Below are positions 25,183 through 36,918 of a stretch of DNA of 64,000 nt, piece after piece. This stretch comes from Solea solea (taxonomy: Eukaryota; Chordata; Actinopteri; Pleuronectiformes; Soleidae), in assembly GCF_958295425.1 (NCBI RefSeq), contig NC_081149.1, positions 14,824,090-14,888,089 of the forward strand. The letters are read 5' to 3'. Both the position numbers and the translations under genes were made by a program. A model generated the notes under the pieces. The model saw nothing but the letters and a program-made list of their open reading frames with translations, made no database searches and had not been told where the DNA came from. Position 1 is the first letter of the stretch; each line of letters opens with the position of its first letter.

Positions 25183-28100
25183 TAGTGCACGGCACGCTGG
25201 CTGAGCATTGTGAAGTTCAGACAAGTTCAGAGCATTGTGGTACCACTCCAGCTGTAGGGGTGTGCCTGTCTCACAGTCATTTCCTGGATGGGGATGTTAT
25301 GGCACCACACGCCTGAGAAACAAATCCTTTTCGCCCTTTACACACTGACCCCAGCCACTTTCATTTGCTTGCAACTCAATAAGCCAACAACACATAGAGA
25401 ACTCCCTGGGAACCAAGATGTCTTATTCAATAGTGGAGGTAACATGATTCCGACAACAGCGTCGTGCAAAACAGCCCCTGGCAGGCTGGCGGTGGGTGCT
25501 CTCTATCGCTGTGTGGCGTTGTTGAGGCTTATCAGACGCATCAGAATGCCTGGCTGGCCACTCCCTGTCCCTGGAGAAGGCTCGGTGACACCTATGCAGC
25601 AGCCTTGCTGCACTGGAGAGAGCCGAGCGCGCAGAGCCAGATGTGCTCTGTACAGGGAGCATCTGCGCGAGTTTGAGAGAATGTCAGTCTCCTGTGTATT
25701 GAGTGTGGCGAGAGGAGGACCATGGCAGGGGCTCAGCGTCCAAAAACCAAAGCATACTGAGAGGAGAGGAAAACAGGAAGAGGGAGAAATACAACACAGC
25801 AGAGAGCAATTAGCAGATGAAGTGACGTGATGTGTGCGTGCGTGTGTTGGAGAGCGCACAGAAGCAGGCGCATCAGGGAATAAATGTGTGCATGAGTCCC
25901 CCTTTATTGTCTGCTTTACCTCCATTTTAACCCATCTGCCACCCTCGGCAGTGATCTCACAAACACACGTATTTACGGACAAAGCTTGTGTTGTCTTTTC
26001 CTCATGGCCATGCCAACTTAAAGGCAGCACCACATTCTCCCTCCTTACATGGAGCACCGTGTCCCCTCCCACCATGGCTGGCAATAGGACAAGGTCAATT
26101 TGACAGCCTTTTCTCCAATCTTTTTTCCCATTATCTCCCTCCCCTCGCCTCCCTCTTTCTCTCTGTATTCCTGTGTGCGAGCTCAACTAAGTGACAGGCT
26201 GCACCCTGCAGCTTCCATCGTTTGTGGCTCCATCCAAGGGAGAAAGAAATGCAAAGAGAGAGGCAGATGCAAAGGGACAGATGGAGGATGAGTGCGATGG
26301 CAAATGAGTTGAGCATAATGCTGTGAAATGGGAGTTGTGCTTAGCTCTTGATTTAAATTTCTTGGCACATCCAAATGTGTGCGACATGTTGGAGACAGGC
26401 ATCAGAAAGATCTGGAGCGGATTCCACCATTTTATTTGAAAAGGCTGTGGACAAAGACAAAGTGTACATCAGCAGCTTTGGAATGAATGAGCCTAAGAGA
26501 GTAGCTCAATTAGTGCTTAAGGTCAGGGCAACATTCATGCTCCTCCTCCACTCTCGATAGTCCTGAATCAATACTGACATTTACCATCGATTAAGATACA
26601 GGAACGCTCACTATGACTGACAGACAACAACAATTACTGAAATATCAGTAAACAACACAAATACCATTCCCATAAATTTAATCTCATCAAATGTTTTTTT
26701 TTTGTTTTTTTTTGGACCAATGGAAATGTGTTACATGGCTTTTATTGGCTTCTACTCCAATTGACATTATTGGGAACACAAGCCTGGGTGAACACAAAAA
26801 TGTCTTCTTCATCGGCTTAGCCAGGCATTAGCCATGCATGTTTTTAGCAAACCTTTCATCTTACTATTATTTTCCTTCATTTGCACCTTAAAATTGTTCA
26901 TGTGCGCCCTTCAGTTTGAACCAGGGACCGAAGTAAAAGATACAAGATAGTAACGACTCTTAATATAGTCACTGAGCTCCATCGTGTTGAATTCTTCTTC
27001 CTCCAACTCAGAATTTCTGTCTAAAGAGTCAAAAACACCACACGGCAGACCAACCACTGGTCTGTTGGTGTTAATCACAAGTTCACGTAGGTTCAGACAT
27101 CTCATGTATACCCACTAATTAGTGTGAAAGTGGCTTGAAAAGCAAGTGGACAGAGTACAACAGCGACAAAGGCTATGTTCAGATGACCACTAAATAATTG
27201 CAACTTTTTGCAACCAAATAAAAACAGAGAGGGCCGTTAACGGGAGCATCTAAAGTTGGTCTTTATTTCACAAAGAAGCAACCCCAGACTTAAAAACGTT
27301 TCCAAATTACATAAGGCTACCTCATGAAAAAAAAAAAAGCCATGGTACATATGAATTAAATTAGTGCTGGCAACATCTCCAAAACACCACAGAGAAGGTA
27401 AACACTTAAGAAGCCAAACTTCTTTCTTTCCTTCCCTCTTCTCTATTACTGCACGTATAAGACCGCTCATATAATGTATGTGTCGCTAATTAAGCCGAGA
27501 GCTCATGGAAAGTGGGCAACGAAAATGCGAAGGAGGGACAAAAGGGGAGAGGGAACAGAAGTTGAGTTTAAAGTCAGGAGGAGATGGAGTCCCAGGGAAT
27601 TGGGTATAGAGGGAGGAGGGGGTTGAAGGGGGCAAAGTCTGTAAGCGAGCTGACAGGACTGGATGTGCCTAGACAGAGAGCCAAGCCCAGGCCCAGACAT
27701 GAGTCTCAGAAAATGCCTCACCCTCACTCCCTCATCCCCTTCTCTCTTTAAAAAAAAAAAAAAAAACCTCAGCATCAGTTCCTCTCCCACCATCTCTGCC
27801 TTCCCAGAATGTTATTCCTTGCTCGTACTTACAGGCAGAACCCCTCTTGTCCGACTCCTCCCTCTCTTTTCTCTTCAAACAAGCAAACACACACATACAT
27901 ACCTCAGTCACAGTGAACTGCCTTTGGTGCTGTTGAGGTTATACGAGAGAATCCAGGGTGGTGGCCCAGTAAGTAAATAATAATACAAACCAGCTGTGTC
28001 TCTACTTAAACTGCATTACTGTGAGCACATTACATACAAGTCCCAGCTCCCTGAACTGAGCTCCCGATAACTCAAAAACTACAGCCACATCCACTTTTAC

Positions 28101-31100
28101 TATCACCCATAAGTTAAATATTAAGTCTGTCAATGGAACTGTGTTTCCTCTCACGTCCCAACCCCTCAACCAACTCATACTCTGCCAGGTTCTTTACATC
28201 TGCTGTTATTCTTTCATGTCTTGGCTTTGATCCTATTTTGTTCCTTGACTTTACCTCATCATGCGCACTCGGTCTGTGTGTTGCATGAAGCCTTTTGTGA
28301 GCTGAAATTCTCTCACGATAGAGCAGGGAGTGCAGAAGTAGCATGAAAGAGAATTAGAAGAGGTAGGGTGGGGTGGCTGGAGTGAGGCATTGAGTTGTCT
28401 GTGTTTATTTTGGAAATGCAGGCCTGCAGACTTGCAACAGAGGAACTGACCCCTAAACTTCACTGTGGCAGATCCTCACAGAAAAGAGCAAAAAGTGTCC
28501 ATTTGGGGTGTCCCACACAGGTGATTTTAGGAAAGGGTAGACCATATATCCCTGAGGGGGGATCTTAAATCACCCTGGGGAACCAGGAATGGTCTGCTGC
28601 TGGGGGAAACAGTGAGGCCGTGAGGTGATTAGTGGTTACAGTTTAACTGGAGAAAAATGCACGGTCCGTGAGCCCAGCCAGCGAGGGAGCAAAGCGGTAT
28701 GTGCTGGTCTCTTTTTAGTTGTGCGAGTGAGTGTGAGTCAAGCTCTGTACCTTTTTAGTCCATTCTTAACGTATGGGTCCACGACATGTCACACTCAGAT
28801 GCTCAGAAAGTCACCGCCACTGGAGCACACGTGGAAATGATTTATGATGATGAAGAGAGTTTGTGGAGAAAAAAATGTATGGCGCCAGTTTGTAATATTA
28901 CGAAAGCTGAGACAGTTGTCTGCTCTGGTTTATTTATGACTTAGGTTCATATACTGTAGTACAGTACATCAGCTTTGTTTGTACAAATGCAGCAAATCAC
29001 ACTGACGTTCTTACCCCTGTAACTCACATGATTTCACTGGTGTAATGTACAGCAAATACAGGCTGCATAGTGTGCATAGTATATGCAGTGCATACAAGTT
29101 ATAGTAGTAACAGGTGGATTGAAAGCTTGAATCATAGAGGTCTGTTGGCACTGGGGCTAATGAATAAAGGATGAAGGCAAATCATTTTATCACTCATCGC
29201 CAAAGAAATTGTATTAAATGATGACCATAAGAACCAGTAGTGACGTATCCCCTCATGAGAATCTGAACTTCCATTCTGAAGCCTTCGAGATTGGCGATGT
29301 TGAAGTATTGCCACTAGAAATTCAAAGACATCACATGCAACCTTGGAAGATACCAGCTGTCAATCACGCTGGTGTCTACTCTATACTCTATTTTCCTTTG
29401 AATGGGAACATCATTTACAAAATGTTAGAAAATGTCCCTTCCTAGTGGCTATTCAGGTCATTCTTTTTCTAAACAGTCTACGGTTATTAACAACAATTTT
29501 TCCATGTGGATGCATCTGAGATTTTCATGCATCTCCTATGACATTTAAAGCCAGAAGAAGAAAAAGCTCAGATGTGCAACTGCACTGAACATGTCAGAGA
29601 GATGACACACCACAACAGGGGTTGTCTTTCATCTGTTGGGGAACTTAATGCTTCTGAATAAGAAATCATGATCTAAAACTGTGACCAGGAGAAAGGACAT
29701 ATCTGCCACGGGACGTGGTCGAGTGATGTCACAGTGACTGTGAGAATAATTCAAGTGTGCATCAGGTGCCATTTTTTTTTTAACCTCATTCACTGACCAC
29801 TGTAATCCTCCCTCCCCTGCTTCTGAGTTGCATTTCATCTTAACTTTAATCCCCAGCAGCTATGAAACCCTGCTGTGATATTAATTCAAACACACTCCAA
29901 AGTGTCGTTTTTACCACTTAAACTCCACCCACTTGTAGCAGCACAAGTCCTCAAAGCCTCATTCTCTCCAGCCGTAAGCATATTTTGCACTGAATAGGCA
30001 AAACAAACTTGTCAGCTTAGTTTTCAGGTCATGGCGATAGCATTCCGCAGAGTGCCCGACTCGATTGGATCATGCTTCACTTTATGTCGGATGAGGTTCA
30101 CTTTCATTGCTCTGGTTTAAGGCATTAAGTACAAGTGCAGTGTGGGTTCCCAAAATCCCTCCACCGCATGCCTCGTGGTCGCTCTGTGACGCAGGACTAT
30201 GCCATTAGGGTCCACCTTTTCCACCATAAAGCAGCTGTGTTTGGGACCTCAGGGGTATGATGTCATACATTTGTGGTGTGGGGTAAAAATCTCAAAACAG
30301 GGGGGGGGGTGACAACCACACCCATGATTTGAATTTCGGAGGCTGGCGTGAGGTAGAAAACTTTTATAACCACTGCTTGCAAGAACCTGTAACTCCTAAA
30401 ACTCAGGGCAAGTCGTTTGCATCCAGCAGTTTGTACATTTGGCCAAGCATGCAGTCAGAAAGCCTGCCCACAAACACACACATATCCTGCAAGTGTGTAA
30501 TGGCACCACAGGGATGCACGGCTGGACGACATCTGGCTTTATATGGCGGAGCTTGGCTTTTTCTCTGCAGTGACTGCACTGAGAGTCCTGTAAGGGAGAG
30601 AGGCTGCGTGTAATTGGTGTTAGATGCTCGTGCTTTTGTCAGGTGGGGAGTCGTGGCTGAAGTGATCCTCAGCTGATTGGACAAACAATGCGGCAAGCAG
30701 GTTGTGGATGTGAGGGGCACCAGTGCTCACAGTTCACAGAGAGGGGCTGCGAATTAAATAGCAGGGGCCTGGAATGGGGAAGGAGGAAAAGGAGACAAGC
30801 GAGTCAAAGTCCTCCCTCAGCACAGAGTCTCTGCTGCTTTTTACACTGCTCCTCTTCCCCACACACTTTGATAAAGGTCCAGTGGGCTGATGTCCAGGCC
30901 TCCTCTGAGGCCCCTGTGTTATCTCTGTCTTTCCTTTGTGCACTCATAACATTATATTATACAAACATTACCTTGGACATTTACAGCCATTCAACACCCC
31001 CGAGTGTGCCTCCATCTACATTGTGGCCTTACATTTTTTAATGATTAGGCCTTATTCCACTCCAGCACAGGGCTTGTTAGGTCTGCCTTGGCAGGGTTCA

Positions 31101-32679
31101 GCTCTTTACCGTGGCATCTCCTGGAACAATGGGCCCATGGGAGGCAGCCAATGGGGAGAAGGTCCTTCTCAAACCGAGTCCCAGTGTGCAAACAATTAGG
31201 CTTAGGGACAGTGGAATTGCTTAATTGGAGGAAAATAGCTCTTTATCTAAGCCTCTCTGGCTGTGCTCTTCGTTGCATACTGCACTAGATGCATGCTTGG
31301 CCTCAGCCAAGTTGGAAAAACACTCAGGACTGCTCGCTCGGGCCAAGTCATACTTTAATTCTGTGTTCTGTGAGAAGAGGTCCACTGGAGTCCGTGGGAT
31401 GTAAATTTTGTCACCTTTTGAGCACAAACTCTACATAGGCCGAATCTGTGCACACCTCCAGTTTGATTCAGCACAGACCTTACAAGCTTCTTGTAGCACT
31501 TTGACACTTTGCAGTCCACTGGGCGGCGTGGTCTTGTTTTGGTCCAAAGAGACAGCGAAGACAGCGAGGTTTACGTGAAAAAGTTTGCCAGTGCCCACGC
31601 ATGTACAACTCAACTCTCGGAGAATATGATTAAACACAAACAGGGGCAATTTCCTGCAGATAAACTGCCACCACTGGAGTGGATTATGAGACTTGAGTAC
31701 ACATGTGTGGATCGCTACACTGACGCAAACTCTCGTTTGAGTATGAACTGAATGCGGACTTGTATGCACATGCCAGGACACTAAAAAGGCTATGACCCAG
31801 ACCATACCACTTTTTATGTGTTAGATAGCAATATATAATACCGACATCAAAACATTCCATTTCTAAAAATACCAGTGTTACAGTCTTTTACATCAACTTA
31901 GCTGTACATAACATGTATGTAACATGTACTGATGCACTGGTCACATGCTCATGTCTCTCTTCACAGCATGGTGCGTGTGCTTAGTGAAGCATTTACATGA
32001 TACTTATATGGATCACAGCAGACTGATACTGATACTGCTCATTCCTTAATACAAAGAAAAGGTTTTAAAGTACAATTACCTAGTGCCTGCAGTTAAATAT
32101 ACTAAAGGTGAGAATTAACTCACTATGTGACCCACAACGTTTACAGTATGTCCATTCTCTTTTCTGGAAAACAGATAGAAAGTCCTAAAATGAACAGTGT
32201 TCTTAATTAGCGTTTGCCTCACGTGGAGGTCATCTTTTATTTACCAACACATCATTTGTTTAGGTGACTGTCTGCAGTCTGTAGACGTTGAACTCTTTAT
32301 CAGATGTTGTGACAGAGAACATGAGAGATCTTGCACAACAGCTGGCTGAGCTGTGACTTTCTAAATGGGACCGGATTTGTGGTGCAGCTGTAAAACTGTC
32401 ACTCGGGAGAAGGAGAAGGAGATGCACCTTTACATTAAAGCCAGACTCGAAGGAAAGGCTGCTGAATTGGGCACTGACACCGTGTGTGCGTAAAAGGCAC
32501 AAACGCCGGTGAAGGCACGTCCGCCACAGCCGGCCTTCAGTGCGCGTACTTGAGGCTGCCGGGTTTCTGTGAACAGTCTCTGAAAATAGTTCACTCTCCG
32601 GTATCAAATGTATCACTTCATATTTGTATTTATTTATCACTCGGACAAAATGTGACATGCGAGTGGTTTGCTGTCTTAC

Positions 32680-32900
32680 CTTTCAAGGAAAATGCCGCGG
32701 ACAGAGCTGAGATATCTCCGACTTGGTAGCTCCCTCTTCCCGGTGCAAACTTCGCACGCAAAGTCCTGGCGCTCAAGCGGCTGTCAAGTGACTCCTCGTC
32801 AATCAATCGCTTCTTCGTCGTTCAAAAAGAATGACTATAGATCTGACGCGTCTTGGAAAAAAAAATATTACTAAGTGTCCGGAGAGGCGGTCCGTTCCCA
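32680..32900 (-). other. glis2: Candidate non-coding first exon of glis2
   Basis: On the minus strand a GC-rich stretch ends in the strong donor TTGAAAG|GTAAGACA (exon end at 32680). It has no ATG-initiated frame continuing into the next exon, as expected for a 5'UTR exon. The next glis2 exon begins at 15881 with 25 bases of leader before the ATG. The TSS end (about 32900) is a guess; the donor is the only firm element. Confidence 0.45.
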
Positions 32901-33760
32901 GACCATTGTCAGGAGGATTTTTGAGCATGGAAAAATCACGCATCAACTCAAAACAGCAGCTTATGGTGTGACAACTGGCTGTGTCAAATAAAGACTAATC
33001 TACGGAGTGACAGCCTTGCCTGTTGCCGTGGGGTGAAATATGTCGCGTGTCATTCCACTGGAAACCCGTCAAAGAAGTGTAAACACCCAGATCCGCAGCC
33101 TGGACTCTTCCCACTGAGGAAAAACGAAGAGCTCTGGTTTGGTTCTGCTGCGTCAAAGACGCACGGGCGATTTCTTCCTAAATTCTGAGCGCATCGCTCA
33201 ATGGCAACGCTGGTCAAGTGTGTTTATGTGTGTGTCTGTATGTGGAGGGGGTTCCTATAGATGTTCGAGGTTCTCCCGTGGGGGTGGGAGGGCAGGACCA
33301 CAGGGATGGCACACGGAGAGGGTAGATATGGGGCGGGTTGGCGGCGGGGTGTGGGGGTAGAGAGGGGGGGTCGTCTGCGTCTTCTTCGGTGCTTGTCTGG
33401 AAGCCGAAGTGGAGCTGGGTTGTTTTTTCTCTTTCGCTTTGTCGTCTCGCAGTTCTCGCCGTGTCTCTTCAGCTCGTTTCCCTCTCTGTGTGCTCCAGGA
33501 GACGCTGAGCGTTGATGGTAATCTCCCCCACGACCGTCTGAGGCGCACAGACAGCCCGTCCGGAGCCCAGCCAGCCCGTCAGGACCAGCCCAGAGTCTGC
33601 CAGCTCAGCGCATGCTTACTGCTCCGCCCATCCACCATGGGCAGTCCCCGGCTCCTCTCCAAACTCTTCCCTTCTTCTCCCTCCTTTTCTCTCTGTCCTC
33701 ATGGCCATGCGTCTCTCCGCCTCAGCTCCACTCCATCAACAGGCCTTCTGGAGGCTTGAG
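32900..33760. promoter_or_regulatory. glis2: GC-rich putative glis2 promoter region
   Basis: GC-rich, CpG-containing sequence upstream of the candidate glis2 exon 1, with G-rich tracts at 33240-33370 and CT-rich tracts at 33410-33720. No TATA box is clear. Assignment as promoter rests on composition and position. Confidence 0.4.
33330..33370 (+). promoter_or_regulatory. G-quadruplex-prone tract
   Basis: Runs of four, three, four, five and seven G are separated by short loops (GGGGCGGG, GGGGTGTGGGGG, TAGAGAGGGGGGG). It lies about 450 bp upstream of the candidate glis2 exon 1, on the strand opposite to glis2. Confidence 0.6.
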
Positions 33761-33898
33761 ATCCATTTGTTTTACAGCTATTTGTATATTTTCTCCTGCA
33801 GGGTTGCTCTCTCTGTTCTCATGCTGGCTCATACATACAGTATGAGCCTCTGCTTCAACAGGTTGTCATTAAAAAAAAAAGAAACATTTAAAAGGGTT

Positions 33899-34200
33899 AC
33901 ATAATTAAAGGTACAGTGTGTACATTTTGGCAACATTTTTGGTTGCAGCTAAATATCCCTCCCTCACCCCTTTCTCTTTTAAGTGAGTAAGTTAGCATCA
34001 AAGCCTTAAAAAATGTTCAATGAAAAAATATGGTGGTCCAATAAAATGGCCGCCTGAGCCAAACTGGCTCCTGTTATTGGATTTAGCAGATATTTACACC
34101 ACATAAATGCCCTTCCATCTCATCTCATTTCTGGAGGCACAACTGATGGAATGATTATGGGTGAAACTTCCGCAGCAGAGGCCGTAGCAGCAGTGAGATA
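33899..34200 (+). repeat. Teleost repeat, family B-like remnant
   Basis: Starts with TTAAAGGTACAGTGTGTACA, resembling the TTAAAGGT(T)CAGTGTGTA end of a widespread fish repeat. It shares theme with the better copies at 47620-48020 and 52515-52840. Degenerate. Confidence 0.4.
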
Positions 34201-34319
34201 GTTCTCTCCTGTGGCAAAATATGGTGGTAGCTTCGCTGCAGGATTTCGCTTTTCATGCTGTTTGTTCATCAGCTGATGTTGAAACTAAAACCCAGGCTTG
34301 GTGATGATGTGCAACACTT

Positions 34320-34850
34320 TCCAATATACAGTTCTAGCACGGTCCGGCTCTGCTTTTGTGTCGTCACTGGACGAGTGATGAGCGCGACGTCCGACACAAG
34401 ACTCAGAGCGAACAATGCCGAACTGTAGATCAGTTAAAAAGACTTAAAAATCCTGAAAACATGGGTTAATCTCCAATATTTAGCAAGGACATTTCTAAAA
34501 TCTCAATACTTAGTCTGGTGTATTTAGCGACAGCACTGCGGAAAGCCGGGGGTCCGTAAGCCGAATCACAGCCCATTCAGCCGTATTTTAGTTCCGGTCA
34601 TGCAGGAAGTACTGAACAAATAAAAAAATTTAAAAAACGCTTCACTCGTCACTAATTTGTGTTTGTGTCCCGTATGAAACAATGTCATGGCAGTTTCATG
34701 CAGCCATGATATGATGACTCCGCCCACCTTGAGGAGGTACTAAAGTAATAAAAACGTACCGCATACTAAACCGAGAAGTGCTCGAACTGCGTGACGGAAA
34801 AGCGCCATTCGTGTACATTAGCTAATGACGCCTCTTCAGGTCGTTCTCCC
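34320..34850. repeat. Probable DNA-transposon remnant
   Basis: Contains CATGATATGATGACTCCGCC followed by CACCTTGAGGAGGTACT and a GTACCGCATACTAAACCGAG segment, like non-autonomous elements common in fish. No open frame is present. Boundaries are approximate. Confidence 0.35.
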
Positions 34851-34859
34851 ATCCCATAA

Positions 34860-35115
34860 TACACAGTATAACACTATTAAAGTAACACTGAAAAAGTATA
34901 TTCAATTCTATAAATGTATTATTATTTGAGAAGTACAGACACTGTTGCATCACATTGTTCTAATGTGATATGTATCCACACTAAAGCAGTCTAACAGTGT
35001 TAAAGTAACACTAAAAGAGTCAATTTAACCATATTTAACACTAAATTAGATCATTTAACACAAATCTTGATTGAATCTTGTCGCAGTCAGAACCGGTGTT
35101 AAATTTCACACAGCA
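34860..35115. repeat. AACACT-rich repeat (MITE-like)
   Basis: Repeated short blocks of AGTGTTAAAGTAACACT type (34990-35015), with TTTAACACTAAATT, TTTAACACAAAT and GGTGTTAAATTTCACAC, suggest a degenerate element built of GTGTTAA/TTAACAC motifs in both orientations. A known fish repeat looks like this. Confidence 0.45.
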
Positions 35116-36580
35116 TAATTTATTGTGTAGATGACAGAGGAATGATCGCGTCATCCATTCGGAGGTGTGACAGGAAATGTTCCCATATGTGTCACATAAG
35201 AATGAGGGGCATATATGAAAAACAACAATTCCCTGAATGTATTAACTGTTGTTTTGTTGTTGTTCTTTTTTGGGACTACCATGGTTCAAATGGACGGTCT
35301 AAATATCTTTTGAGTTTTATAACAAAAGGAAACCATAGGCTTTCCTACATGCTGGGATGAGAGCGAGGTGGGGTGATGGCTATTCAAATACCAAAAACAT
35401 TACAAATATGGAAATACTATGGCTATATAATTATTATTATTATTATTATCGATTACAAAGGTTTTTATGACATTACAGTGTAAATCTTCAATATGGTCAA
35501 ATGAGCAGATGCTGCCATTTAGACAAGTTAAGCATTCATGTTATGAACCCTGCATTTGAAATATACATGACAATACATTTATATACATTGAAATGTGTCC
35601 CTAGTTGTTGATTTTTTCATGAACAATCATTGCACTTGATTTAGATGCTAGATCAAATTCACCCTGCTCCCTGCTGCGAGGCTCAACCTACAAATGCGTG
35701 ATGTGTGATGTTTGTGCAGTGTGTTCCCTCGTATGTGTCCACTGTCAACAGTGAACAGGTTGGGTTTAACAGACACAGACACGGTTGTTGCTGCAGCAGC
35801 AGCAGCTTGTCCTAAAAGGCCCTGTCCTCCTCCTCCTCCTCCTCCCCCTCCTCCCCTCCTTCTCCTCCACCATACTCTGTTGCTGTGCAGCTCTGCCAAC
35901 CCGTCAGCTGATCCCTCTGTTGGCTGCTTATTGCAGCTGTTGTTGGGAGTATCTGCCCCTGTAATACCCGCTCTCTGTTCGCAGTAATACACATTTCCTT
36001 TACTGCATGTGACTCCATACACAGTACCACCAGCTTTGTTGTTGTGTCTGTCAAATTCTGTGATTCGCTGGCATTTTGGATTGGAATGATGTGACTGAAA
36101 GTTGATCTTAGGCAACATGTGCATGTAAAAATGCACAATTTTTTCACAGCAGATATTTAATAAAACAGGATAAACACAGTCAAAGCTGTTTTTTTTGTTT
36201 CCCATATTTCCTGGATGTGTTCTTCTAATTAAGTGCTTGAGAAAGATCTAATGGGGCTTTTGCACAGTATGTGTGTGTGTGTGTGTAGTATTGTTGATTA
36301 TTTATTACATATTTATAATCATACATTGATTACATATGCTGTTGTAAAGTGACCTTGTGTGTCATATTTTTATGGTTATTATTACTGATATTGATATAAA
36401 TAATGTTTTTCTTTTTTAATCACGCATGCAGGGCTCGTCCTTTTCTTTGAGGAAGGGTTCATTATTCCCTATCAGTGTTTTGCGGTAAATTGTCCTTTGT
36501 TTACATGCAGTCCCCAGTCTTTGCGGAAGGAGGCTTTTGGTTGTGCAGTGCGTGTGTGTGCGTGTGTGAGTGTGTGTGAC
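35115..36580. other. Intergenic, upstream of tfap4
   Basis: No supported gene. It contains an ATT triplet run near 35429-35450, a CTC/CCT-rich tract at 35822-35873 whose reverse strand translates to poly-Gly/Glu, a (GT)n near 36270-36287 and two CAGCTG sites (35905, 35934). Confidence 0.5.
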
Positions 36581-36918
36581 TCCTACCAGCTGTTTCCCGC
36601 CTTGAAAGCCATCTGATCAGCTGCACACACACACACACGGCCATGCAGCGAGAGAGAGAGAAAGAAAGAGAGAGAGCCACACACAACGAGGGAACCCCAT
36701 CAGCTGGAAGTCGAGTAACATTACAACTCTCAGCAGCCTGAAACTACTACAATACACAGACGAGGAATTCACGTCTTCTTTGAACATTTAACCCGCGTCA
36801 GATCACGGGTTTTTCACTCTCTATCGTCATCCTTTTTTGCTTTCATTTCCACGGAGACTGTTTGCTGTTGTTTTTTTAGAGGGGGGGGGGGGACCAAACT
36901 GGCGAGAGCGAGGCGAGC
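36580..36918 (+). promoter_or_regulatory. tfap4: tfap4 promoter and 5'UTR
   Basis: Upstream of the tfap4 ATG. CAGCTG, the AP-4 consensus, occurs at 36587-36592, 36618-36623 and 36701-36706. Also present are a (CA)n near 36623-36638, a GA-rich stretch and a run of G just before 36893. No TATA box is evident; the start site cannot be fixed. Confidence 0.5.

Larger units (their letters stand above)
15882..32679 (-). other. glis2: Large first intron of glis2
   Basis: The ATG-containing exon has a good minus-strand acceptor (TTTGTGCAG) at 15882-15890. The best upstream donor I see is at 32679 (AAAG|GTAAGA). The roughly 16.8 kb between them has no recognisable coding exon on either strand. It holds microsatellites, a polypurine tract, hairpins and repeat remnants listed separately. 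A large first intron fits my memory of the human gene, but the span depends on the candidate exon at 32680. Confidence 0.55.

Noticed and set aside
25503..26186. 227-codon minus-strand open frame in glis2 intron 1
   Set aside because: Composition is low-complexity, no family is recognised and no initiating or splice context stands out.
35648..36205. Minus-strand open frame with poly-Gly
   Set aside because: It is produced by the CTC/CCT triplet tract at 35822-35873; no homology or splice context.
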